From: Planctomycetaceae bacterium
GTDB taxonomy: Bacteria > Planctomycetota > Phycisphaerae > Phycisphaerales > SM1A02
Assembly: GCA_947474205.1 (NCBI GenBank)
Contig: CANJIC010000038.1
Coordinates: 1-12,502 of the forward strand
Reading direction: 5' to 3'
Length of the DNA stretch: 12,502 bases
Shown here piece by piece: positions 1 to 6,293 of the stretch. The position numbers were made by a program, and so were the translations under genes. Position 1 is the first letter of the stretch. Each line of letters starts with the position of its first letter. Below the pieces are notes generated by a model. The model saw only the letters and a list, made by a program, of their open reading frames with translations, did not search any database and was not told the origin of the DNA.

Positions 1-2
1 AT

Positions 3-50
3 AAAAGGCGTGAGTCGCTTAAGTTTCCTTAAGCGCCCACGCCCTTTTTT
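3..50. terminator. Bidirectional hairpin terminator
   Basis: A strong stem-loop is visible: GGCGTG (7-12) pairs with CACGCC (38-43) and CGCTTAAG (16-23) pairs with CTTAAGCG (28-35), closed by a TTTC loop (24-27), with a small internal asymmetry at 13-15/36-37. A run of six T follows at 45-50, so it should terminate transcripts arriving from the left on the + strand. Read on the minus strand the loop is GAAA, a GNRA tetraloop, and the stem is followed by TTTTAT, so it may act in both directions. It isolates dinB from whatever lies to the left of the window. Confidence 0.85.
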
Positions 51-60
51 GCACGTTTAG

Positions 61-80
61 CCCAAATAAAAAAATTTGGG
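61..80. repeat. Short perfect inverted repeat after the terminator
   Basis: CCCAAAT (61-67) and ATTTGGG (74-80) are perfect inverted arms around six A. It sits just after the hairpin at 3-50. No T run follows it directly on either strand (GGGTCTTTT comes next on +), so it is at best a weak secondary terminator. The rest of bases 81-200 shows no gene or clear motif. Confidence 0.4.
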
Positions 81-200
81 GGTCTTTTCACCCATCCAAC
101 ACACTCGCCCCAGTACACAGCGACTCACTCATTTAAAAAACATTTTTGTAAGAAAGTTTGGGAACACTCCTACATTCGTATTGTGTATGAATTTGATGCA

Positions 201-228
201 TTGTCAACAAAATAATTTAATTTAAATT
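201..228 (+). promoter_or_regulatory. Candidate dinB promoter
   Basis: TTGTCA at 201-206 (5 of 6 to the sigma-70 -35 consensus) is followed after 16 bases by TAAATT at 223-228 (4 of 6 to the -10 consensus). A weaker alternative pair is TTGATG (193-198) and TTTAAT (216-221), 17 bases apart. The region is strongly AT-rich compared with the coding DNA. Both calls are by consensus matching only. Confidence 0.35.
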
Positions 229-232
229 TGTT
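206..232. repeat. Inverted repeat overlapping the dinB promoter (possible operator)
   Basis: AACAAA (206-211) and TTTGTT (227-232) form inverted arms around an A/T-only centre of 15 bases, overlapping the candidate promoter. In many bacteria dinB is repressed by LexA, so an operator here would be expected. The repeat does not match the known LexA boxes of Gammaproteobacteria (CTGT-N8-ACAG) or Firmicutes (GAAC-N4-GTTC). It may simply be a chance feature of AT-rich DNA. Confidence 0.25.
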
Positions 233-250
233 AAACTAGAACATTGATAT

Positions 251-1501
251 ATGCCAAAGTCCGAGAATATAAGCGTTATTTGGCAAAAATGCGTCCTGCA
301 CGCCGATATGGACGCTTTTTTTGCCAGTGTTGAGGAACTTGATGATCCAACGCTGCGGGGGCGACCGGTTTTGGTGGGTGGCGAAGGCGGTCGCGGCGTG
401 GTTGCTGCCGCCAATTACGAGGCGCGAAATTTTGGTTGTCACAGCGCAATGCCCATGGCGTTGGCGATGGCCAAATGTCCGCATGCCGCAGTTCGTGCGC
501 CGCGCTTTGATCGCTACAGCGAAATCAGCCAGCAATTTCTGAATATTTTGCGCGACCAATCTCCGCTTGTTGAACCCATCAGCGTGGATGAGGCGTTTGT
601 GGATGTCACTGGATCGCAATTACTTTTGGGTAGCGGTCCAACTATTGCGCGGGCCATTCGCGCGCGTGTGTACGACGAATTAAAATTAACCGTGAGTGTT
701 GGCGTGGCTACATCCAAATTTGTGGCAAAGATTGCCAGCGACTTGCGCAAGCCAAATGGCTTGACCATTATTTCATCCGAGCAGACGCGTGGCATTTTGG
801 CCCCACTTGCTATTTCTAAAATGTGGGGCGTGGGACCAAAGACACTTCCAAAGTTCATCAACGCCGGCATTCATACATTTGGTGATTTGCAAAATCTAAG
901 CGAGGACCAAGCGCGCGCACGATTGGGTGAATCTGGCGCGCAGTGGCGGCAGTTTGCGCTGGGCATTGATGAGCGCGAAGTGGTCACAGAACATGATGCT
1001 AAAAGCGTTGGACAAGAGGAGACCTTTGAGCGCAACATTGGCGACATGAATGTCCTTCGTTCAATTCTGCAAGAGCAATGCGATCGTGTTTCACTGCGTC
1101 TGCGTGCCTGCGATGGGCTTGCGAAATGCGTGACATTGAAAGTACGGCTGGCCAATTTTGATACATTTTCACGGCAAAAAAAGCTGAATCCTTTCACCGA
1201 TTCAAGCAAAACCATTTGGCAAGCGGCCGATGCCCTGCTTGCCGCGTGGCGGCGTGAAAGCGCGCTGCCACTTCGTTTAATTGGCATGAGCGTGGAGCGC
1301 GTGGATCGCGCGGGCGCGCAAGTACAGCCGGAACTATTTCCAGATGCCGCCGCCGAGGTTCAACGCAAATTGGATTCGATCACCGACGCGGTGGCGCGCA
1401 AGTATGGACCTGAAGCATTGCACCGCGGCGCGGCGCGTGCTGGAAGTCGCCGCAACAAGCGCGACGCGACCAATGACGGACCGCGCCCCGAAGCAGGGTA
1501 A
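251..1501 (+). CDS. dinB: DNA polymerase IV (DinB, Y-family translesion polymerase)
   Basis: Low-fidelity polymerase that copies past damaged template bases without proofreading, working at stalled forks with the sliding clamp. The 416-residue protein has the Y-family palm motif HADMDAFFASVE (17-28), giving catalytic Asp19, and SVDEAF (111-116), giving Asp113 and Glu114. Phe24 is in the steric-gate position. The fingers/palm motif SVGVATSKFVAKIASD (149-164) and a helix-hairpin-helix thumb around WGVGPKTL (192-199) follow. In the little-finger region QPELF (359-363) fits the beta-clamp binding motif. A basic tail (391-416) ends the protein. It has about eleven more N-terminal residues than E. 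coli DinB, and no clear Shine-Dalgarno precedes ATG 251. The intact catalytic acids argue against ImuB, the inactive relative. The gene stands alone, with a terminator upstream and a convergent neighbour. Confidence 0.96.
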   Translation: MPKSENISVIWQKCVLHADMDAFFASVEELDDPTLRGRPVLVGGEGGRGVVAAANYEARNFGCHSAMPMALAMAKCPHAAVRAPRFDRYSEISQQFLNILRDQSPLVEPISVDEAFVDVTGSQLLLGSGPTIARAIRARVYDELKLTVSVGVATSKFVAKIASDLRKPNGLTIISSEQTRGILAPLAISKMWGVGPKTLPKFINAGIHTFGDLQNLSEDQARARLGESGAQWRQFALGIDEREVVTEHDAKSVGQEETFERNIGDMNVLRSILQEQCDRVSLRLRACDGLAKCVTLKVRLANFDTFSRQKKLNPFTDSSKTIWQAADALLAAWRRESALPLRLIGMSVERVDRAGAQVQPELFPDAAAEVQRKLDSITDAVARKYGPEALHRGAARAGSRRNKRDATNDGPRPEAG

Positions 1502-1652
1502 TTATTTTTGAAGAAGCTCCAACAAAAGTTCCGCGGGAGAATCAAATCTGTCTTGAACTGAGATGGGAAAACTTTTCGCGTGATAGAGAATAAAAAATTT
1601 CGTTCTCAACAGGCTGCGAGTACATGTTCACGCCCGAAACAAGTTCAACATT

Positions 1653-2393
1653 TCAATCCGCAAGTGGCGAGTAGCACAAGTCGCCCCAGTCATCCGTGTA
1701 GCCATGCTCCATTAAGATTTGCATGAAGCACGCAACCACATGTTCAAGAAGCGAACTGGCGCGGCGCACAGCAACGCGGTTCAAGCGCCCGTTGTAAGTA
1801 CTGCCACCGTGCACAAGTTGATTGCGAACAAAGAGAATGCGCTCCAAAACAGCCTCCAACCACGGCTCAAATTGCGCGTGCTCCAAAATATCCTCCATGG
1901 TGGACTTGGTCGTAAAAGTCTTACCACTTCCATTACGCGGCTTTGAATTTTGAGATGTCTCGCGCGATTTGAATTGCTTGGCCAGATACGCGTCTTCAAA
2001 CAACGCGCGCGCGGCGCGGTCATTTGTTTCCAACACCATTTGCATGAGGCCATCTTGATCATGATCCAATATTTGTTGTATGAACAAGCGAGTCGCCGCG
2101 GCATCGGGTTCTGGCGCTTTCGTTTTTTTGTTCCACTGACTTGTGAGAGCGGTGAACGCAATCCACTGCGCGATCAATTTTGCGTCCAAGTCTTCGCGGA
2201 CATCGCACCGCTCTGAAAATTCCAGCCACGTCAACGCGCGATGAATACGAACGCGCACCTCTTCATACAAATGCGCCTTGGAATACGCGTCGCGCCGCGG
2301 CTTCCACAATTTGCGCAACGTGGTCATGTTCAATGGAGCGCCACTCCAGGCGTCAACGGGTTTTGGTCTACCTGATTTGCTGCTTGTTGCCAT
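1653..2393 (-). CDS. HEPN-like domain protein, function unknown
   Basis: A 246-residue soluble protein with no signal peptide or membrane segment. The C-terminal part (about 165-230) reads as a helical HEPN/Apea-like domain: a helix carrying FVRNQLVHGGSTYNGRLN (188-205) and then a long helix with RRASSLLEHVVACFMQIL (210-227). R190-N-Q-L-V-H195 matches the R-x4-H active-site motif of HEPN ribonucleases. The N-terminal two thirds are mostly charged helix (RKLWKPRRDAY, 27-37), with a low-complexity Ser/Lys/Gly/Thr linker near 143-165. The ATG at 2393 is chosen over an in-frame TTG two codons upstream (2399) because AGG lies about 8 bases ahead of it. It begins 17 bases after the end of the second fluoride-channel gene on the same strand, so it is probably co-transcribed. 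No nucleotidyltransferase or other antitoxin partner is adjacent. The HEPN call is moderate; a specific function is not assignable. Confidence 0.7.
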   Translation of the reverse strand: MATSSKSGRPKPVDAWSGAPLNMTTLRKLWKPRRDAYSKAHLYEEVRVRIHRALTWLEFSERCDVREDLDAKLIAQWIAFTALTSQWNKKTKAPEPDAAATRLFIQQILDHDQDGLMQMVLETNDRAARALFEDAYLAKQFKSRETSQNSKPRNGSGKTFTTKSTMEDILEHAQFEPWLEAVLERILFVRNQLVHGGSTYNGRLNRVAVRRASSLLEHVVACFMQILMEHGYTDDWGDLCYSPLAD

Positions 2394-2410
2394 GCACAAA
2401 GCCTAGCGGA

Positions 2411-2857
2411 TCATCTTGTGGCTTGACCCAGCCGTAAACCGAGCGCTCCCACAATGACTCCAAGAATGAGCGAAAGCCCAAGGTTGAGAGCGAATTGAAG
2501 AAAGTCCCCGCGCGTGAACTGCTCGCACAATTCTTGCGACAACGAACTGAAGGTGCTCAAGCCACCCATGCACCCAGAGACAAAAAATAAATTGAACAAC
2601 GGATTTTTTTTGTGAAACGGATCAACCACATCCACAAAGCGTTCACGGGAAAGAATTAAATATTTCCGCCCAACCCAAGCGGCGAAAAATGTGGTGATCA
2701 GATTCACGACAAGAACGGCGACCCAAGGATCGGCCTGAATGATTGGACACACTTTCCCTGCGCCATAGCGCAACATTGTTCCCATGGTGCCGCCGCCAAA
2801 AACCACCGCAAGCATAAGCCAGATCGAAGGCAGCGCGGGTGGTGATTTGGAATTCAT
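2411..2857 (-). CDS. crcB: Fluoride channel subunit FluC/CrcB, divergent copy
   Basis: Small four-helix membrane protein of the Fluc family, which forms dual-topology dimers that let F- leave the cytoplasm. Visible family marks in the 148-residue product are GGGTMGTMLRY (21-31), Asn52 in the second helix, and GCMGGLSTFSSL (95-106), the helix-break Na+/phenylalanine track segment. It departs from consensus: the usual N-x-x-G-S/C is NLITT, TTFS is STFS, and the loop after helix 2 (about 64-87) is long and charged. ATG 2857 is preferred over an in-frame ATG at 2881 because it overlaps the upstream stop as ATGA and has AAAGG nearby; the longer form would add eight residues. It is the second of a pair of crcB genes, so a heterodimer with the upstream subunit is likely, as known for some Gram-positive Fluc pairs. 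Confidence 0.88.
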   Translation of the reverse strand: MNSKSPPALPSIWLMLAVVFGGGTMGTMLRYGAGKVCPIIQADPWVAVLVVNLITTFFAAWVGRKYLILSRERFVDVVDPFHKKNPLFNLFFVSGCMGGLSTFSSLSQELCEQFTRGDFLQFALNLGLSLILGVIVGALGLRLGQATR

Positions 2858-3237
2858 AAGCTCAACCTTTGACCAAGCCATGCCAACGCCATGCCACCAA
2901 CAATGCTTACGCCAATGAAGAACGCCACGCCTCGCGCGCGCTTATTGAGTAAACCTTCCGTTGATTCAATCATGAACGCGCTGAAGGTTGTGAAGCCGCC
3001 CAGAAATCCTGTCAGCAGCACATCGGTGATGATGTGCGAATATTCCCCATGCATTTTCAGCAGAAATCCGCTTAAATATCCAATAGCCAGCGAGCCCAGC
3101 AAATTTATGCACAGCAATATTTTCCACTGGGGCCAAAGACGTCCGCGGTCTAGAAAAAAATAAATCAAAAAGCGCGTAGCCGCGCCCATGCCTCCGCCAA
3201 ATCCAATTATCAAGGTGGTGACAAACGGCGTTAGCAT
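2854..3237 (-). CDS. crcB: Fluoride channel subunit FluC/CrcB, canonical copy
   Basis: Fluc-type fluoride exporter subunit of 127 residues, the usual family length. It carries GFGGGMGAATRF (12-23), NLLGS (45-49) with the conserved pore Asn45, and GFLGGFTTFSAFMIES (77-92), which holds the TTFS Na+-site break and the phenylalanines that line the fluoride path. Four hydrophobic helices are apparent (about 4-28, 37-61, 68-97, 103-122). The ATG at 3237 is chosen; an in-frame TTG at 3258 would add seven residues and run almost up to the chrA start. No Shine-Dalgarno is visible at either start. The stop codon overlaps the next crcB start (ATGA, 2854-2857), so the two subunits are translationally coupled. 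I looked for a fluoride riboswitch upstream and saw none; the upstream DNA is chrA coding sequence. Confidence 0.93.
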   Translation of the reverse strand: MLTPFVTTLIIGFGGGMGAATRFLIYFFLDRGRLWPQWKILLCINLLGSLAIGYLSGFLLKMHGEYSHIITDVLLTGFLGGFTTFSAFMIESTEGLLNKRARGVAFFIGVSIVGGMALAWLGQRLSL

Positions 3238-3262
3238 TTGAGGCGGCGAGTCTACCAATCAC

Positions 3263-4447
3263 ATGAATTTCAAACGCATTGGTGAAACATTTCTGGTCTT
3301 CCTGCGACTTGGATGTTTTTCATTTGGCGGACCCGTGGCGCACCTTGGATATTTTCAAGAGATATTTGTCACGCGGCGCAAGTGGGTCACGCAGTCGCAC
3401 TTCGCGGATCTTGTGGCGCTATCGCATTTCCTACCTGGCCCATCAAGCAGTCAAGTTGGCTACGCCATTGGCGTGGAGCGCGCTGGAATTATTGGCGGAC
3501 TTGCGGCGTGGATTGGATTCACCTTGCCCAGCGCATTGATGATGTACGCCGTGGCCATGACGGTGCTGTATCCGGGCGAACTTTCAAACGCGGGTTGGCT
3601 GCAAGGACTGAAAGCGGCCGCGGTTGCGGTGGTGGCGCTGGCGTCACTACAAATGTTTGTCTTACTTGCGCCTGATACACGGCGCAAAATACTTGTGGGG
3701 GTCACGGGCGTGCTTGCCTTTGTGTTGCGCGACACCATTGCGCAAGCGTGGGTGTTGTTGATTGGTGCGGCGGCTGGCTTGTTCGCATTGCCGCGCGAGG
3801 CGCCTACGGAGTTGGAGTCAACGCAATGCACCAATCCAATTTCGAAACGCGCGGCAGTGATTGCATTGGCACTCTTTGTCGCCAGTTTGCTGGTGACATG
3901 GACACCGTGGGCGCTGTTCGCGCAGTGTGGCTCGCTGGTTTTTGGTGGAGGACATGTGGTGCTGCCACTTTTAGAAACCCGCTTTGTGCTCACGAACTTG
4001 GTTGATGAAAATACATTTCTTGCCGGCTATGGAGTGGCGCAAGCCATTCCTGGACCGCTGTTCACTTTCGCCACGTTTCTTGGAGCCACATGCGATCTGC
4101 ATATCTCGCCTGCCTTGGGGGCGCTTGTGTCAACGATTTCAATTTTTATTCCAGGCTTGCTGCTCATGACCGCGGCGCTTCCATTTTGGAACACGCTAAA
4201 AAATCGCGCGTGGGCGCGCGGCATGTTGTCAGGCGTGAATGCGGCGGTGGTTGGCTTATTAATCGCCGCGCTGATTGGCTCCATCGCGCCGGCGTTGGTG
4301 ATACGACCGTTTGGCTCCATTGTGATTGGGCCAACAACAATCATGATTCTTATATATCTAGTGGCGTTCGCCTTGCTGCGTCGCAAAAGTATTCCAGTGC
4401 CCGCCATTGTGGCTTTGTGCGCGCTGGTCGGCTGGCTCTTGTTGTAA
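3263..4447 (+). CDS. chrA: Chromate transporter ChrA (CHR family, two-domain form)
   Basis: Inner-membrane transporter of the CHR family, whose characterised members export chromate and give chromate resistance. The 394-residue length and internal duplication mark the long, bidomain type. N-terminal half: FGGPVAHLGYF (21-31), VALSHFLPGPSSSQVG (51-66) and GGLAAWIGFTLPSALMM (78-94). C-terminal half: LVFGGGHVVLPLLE (225-238) and GYGVAQAIPGPLFTFATFLG (255-274). The halves are joined by a polar linker near 178-196, and hydrophobic segments fill the rest. The start at 3263 lies 25 bases from the divergent crcB start, with no obvious ribosome site. The nearby fluoride and metal transporter genes fit a toxic-ion resistance role, though the true substrate (chromate or sulfate) cannot be read from sequence. 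Confidence 0.93.
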   Translation: MNFKRIGETFLVFLRLGCFSFGGPVAHLGYFQEIFVTRRKWVTQSHFADLVALSHFLPGPSSSQVGYAIGVERAGIIGGLAAWIGFTLPSALMMYAVAMTVLYPGELSNAGWLQGLKAAAVAVVALASLQMFVLLAPDTRRKILVGVTGVLAFVLRDTIAQAWVLLIGAAAGLFALPREAPTELESTQCTNPISKRAAVIALALFVASLLVTWTPWALFAQCGSLVFGGGHVVLPLLETRFVLTNLVDENTFLAGYGVAQAIPGPLFTFATFLGATCDLHISPALGALVSTISIFIPGLLLMTAALPFWNTLKNRAWARGMLSGVNAAVVGLLIAALIGSIAPALVIRPFGSIVIGPTTIMILIYLVAFALLRRKSIPVPAIVALCALVGWLLL

Positions 4448-4478
4448 ATACCACTTGAAAATGCTTCAAAAATTGCGT

Positions 4479-5360
4479 TCAGCGCGCGGGTTCAATGTGC
4501 GCCGTGGCGGTTCCACCCAATGCAGCTTCGATCTTATTTTCTATTTCACTGGCCACATCGTGCGCGCTTTTTAAATCCATGTCGGGGCGAAGTTGCAAAT
4601 GAAAATCCACCCAATGGTCGCGTCCGCTGTGGCGCGTGCGAACTTTGTGAAATGAAATAATCCGCGGCAGCGGCCCGTCGACTCGCGCGTGGTCATTTAA
4701 AATTGTTTCAACTTTGGCAAGATCCGCAAGGTCCTGCTCGTCAAGCAAGTCTCCAAGCGCGCGGCGAATGAGTCGATAGCCAACAAAGCCCACCCACACC
4801 GCCATGATCAAGGCAATGATTGGATCGATAAAGGCAAGTTTCGTCCAACGCACAAGCAACAGCGATACCACCGCGGCGCCACTGGTCCACGCGTCGGAAA
4901 TCAAATGAATTCCGTCGGCATGTAACGCGCTACTTTTTGTTTTGCGGCCAACTTGAATCAACCACAATCCAACTCCGCCGTTGGCCATCATTGTGAACGC
5001 GAGAAGCAGCAAGCCAAATTCAACATGTTCAATTTCCGCGCTGCTATGAAATAATTCTAAAGCGCTGCGCACCATCACCACCAACATGGCCACGCTGATC
5101 ATGCCGCCTTCAATGGCGGAACTTAAAAATTCAGCTTTGCCGTGGCCATACGGGTGTGTTTCGTCGGCGGGGCGATTGGCCATCCACACGCTCCAAATCA
5201 CCAACGCGCTGGCCGCCACATTCACAACGCTTTCCATGGCGTCGCCAAAGACCGCGGTGCTTCCAGTAAGTTGCCACGCCGCAAGTTTTGTAAATAGCAA
5301 CGCCACGGAAGTGACCAGCGCAATACGTGCGGCGCGGCGCTCTAACTGTGCGGTGCTCAT
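4479..5360 (-). CDS. Cation diffusion facilitator (CDF) metal transporter
   Basis: A 293-residue CDF-family antiporter, predicted to export a divalent metal (Zn, Fe, Mn, Co, Cd or Ni) in exchange for protons. Six membrane helices fill about 12-205, followed by the cytoplasmic ferredoxin-like domain (about 206-293). Family signatures are FGDAMESVVNVAAS (38-51) in helix 2, HPYGHGKAE (69-77) in the loop after it, and HADGIHLISDAWTSGA (147-162) in helix 5. Helix 5 keeps the H-x3-D metal pair (His152, Asp156). Aligned with YiiP, helix 2 offers Glu43 and Asn47 instead of two Asp, so the metal preference is uncertain. Histidines 238, 244, 254, 267 and 288 in the C-terminal domain could bind regulatory metal. 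It converges on chrA (31-base gap) and diverges from the stress protein gene. GGAG lies about 13 bases before the ATG, rather far. Confidence 0.93.
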   Translation of the reverse strand: MSTAQLERRAARIALVTSVALLFTKLAAWQLTGSTAVFGDAMESVVNVAASALVIWSVWMANRPADETHPYGHGKAEFLSSAIEGGMISVAMLVVMVRSALELFHSSAEIEHVEFGLLLLAFTMMANGGVGLWLIQVGRKTKSSALHADGIHLISDAWTSGAAVVSLLLVRWTKLAFIDPIIALIMAVWVGFVGYRLIRRALGDLLDEQDLADLAKVETILNDHARVDGPLPRIISFHKVRTRHSGRDHWVDFHLQLRPDMDLKSAHDVASEIENKIEAALGGTATAHIEPAR

Positions 5361-5410
5361 GTGTGAAATGCTACTCCTACAAGATGCAAATTGGGCGTAC
5401 TATCTTTGAC

Positions 5411-5414
5411 GGAG
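5411..5414 (+). promoter_or_regulatory. Ribosome binding site deciding the usp start
   Basis: GGAG lies 12 bases before ATG 5427. It supports that ATG over an upstream in-frame TTG at 5391, which would add twelve residues of no family similarity before the universal stress fold begins. Confidence 0.5.
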
Positions 5415-5426
5415 ATCGAATCAATT

Positions 5427-6272
5427 ATGAATCCACTTCGTCTTATCACTGTTGGAACAGACTTCTCGCCACCCGCCGCGACGGCGCTTGGTTGGGCGGC
5501 GGAGTTGGCGCTTGTTCATAAAGCGTCGCTGTTGTTGGTGCATGCGTACACCAAGGACGACCACGGCTTAAGCGAAGAGGAAGTGCGAGTGTGTTTAGCT
5601 GGTTTGGCCGCGTGCGAAATAGAGCGCGGTATTCCAACGCAAGTTCAATTGCTTAAAGGCACCACCGCCGAAGTGGTCGCAAAGATTGCGCGCGAGTCCG
5701 GATCTGATTTGTTGGTCATTGGAAGCCGCGGAAAAAACATGCTCAGCCGAATCTTCATGGGATCGGTGGCGGATTCAACATTGAAATTGGCCACCACTCC
5801 AACGTTGGTCGTGCATCCAACTGACGCCGTGCGGACCGTGTCTTTCAAAAACTTGCTGGTTGGAGCCGATTTTTCAGCGGAAGCCGACCGCGCCGCGGAA
5901 TTTGCGGTGCGCGTTGCGGCTCCATTTGAGAACGCCGAAGTGAGCTTGATGCATTCCACGCAAGTGGCTGGGCCATTTGTGGGCGTGGAAGTTCCAGCAG
6001 TTCCAATTGTGGAGGCTGGCGAAAGCGACGCCGTTGCCCGCGCCGGTTTATCCGAGCGCACCAAAAAACTTTCCGCTTCTGGTGTGCGGGTGCAAGGACT
6101 GACATGTCCAGGCTCCGCCGTTGAAGTGCTGCTTGATGTTGCGGAAGATCGCAATTCGGATGTAATTGTAGTTGGAACAACTGCCGTGACTGGCATGAGC
6201 AAACTCTTACTTGGTAGCGTCGCCACCGACTTGGTTCATCGCAGCACGCGGCCAGTTTTAATTGTGCGCTAG
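5427..6272 (+). CDS. Universal stress protein, tandem UspA domains
   Basis: Cytoplasmic stress protein of 281 residues made of two UspA domains (about 4-131 and 138-281), each with an alpha/beta nucleotide-binding fold. Domain 1 has the beta-1 signature ITVGTDFS (7-14) with Asp12 and a complete ATP loop G-x2-G-x9-G-S (Gly99, Gly102, Gly112, Ser113), so it probably binds ATP. Domain 2 repeats the pattern with LLVGADFS (143-150) and GSVATDLV (263-270), but the middle glycine of its loop is Ala253 (G250-T-T-A-V-T-G), so nucleotide binding there may be weakened. Tandem Usp proteins are common partners of transporters. This one is divergent from the CDF gene (66 bases between starts), which may share regulation, and converges on the exporter operon with a 21-base gap that shows no terminator. 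Confidence 0.93.
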   Translation: MNPLRLITVGTDFSPPAATALGWAAELALVHKASLLLVHAYTKDDHGLSEEEVRVCLAGLAACEIERGIPTQVQLLKGTTAEVVAKIARESGSDLLVIGSRGKNMLSRIFMGSVADSTLKLATTPTLVVHPTDAVRTVSFKNLLVGADFSAEADRAAEFAVRVAAPFENAEVSLMHSTQVAGPFVGVEVPAVPIVEAGESDAVARAGLSERTKKLSASGVRVQGLTCPGSAVEVLLDVAEDRNSDVIVVGTTAVTGMSKLLLGSVATDLVHRSTRPVLIVR

Positions 6273-6293
6273 CGTTGGCTGACCCGTGCAAAC

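Noticed and set aside
1502..1652. Gene, RNA or terminator in the dinB/HEPN convergent gap
   Set aside because: AAAAGTT (1524-1530) and AACTTTT (1570-1576) are inverted but 39 bases apart with no supporting stem; no tRNA-like fold, open frame or T-run hairpin is convincing.
3238..3262. Fluoride riboswitch (crcB motif) ahead of the fluoride channel genes
   Set aside because: Only 25 bases separate the crcB and chrA starts, and I saw no GGCGATGG or CTGATGAC-type core on the minus strand in the adjacent sequence.
3460..3993. - strand open frame (177 codons) inside chrA
   Set aside because: Antisense to an intact ChrA reading frame; Ser/Thr/Ala-rich low-complexity translation.
4448..4478. Terminator between chrA and the CDF gene
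   Set aside because: TTGAA (4455-4459) and TTCAA (4465-4469) form only a five-pair A/T-rich stem without a T run; too weak to call.
5645..6226. - strand open frame (193 codons) inside the universal stress gene
   Set aside because: Antisense shadow with Ser/Thr/Ala-rich composition; the + strand product has exact Usp motifs.
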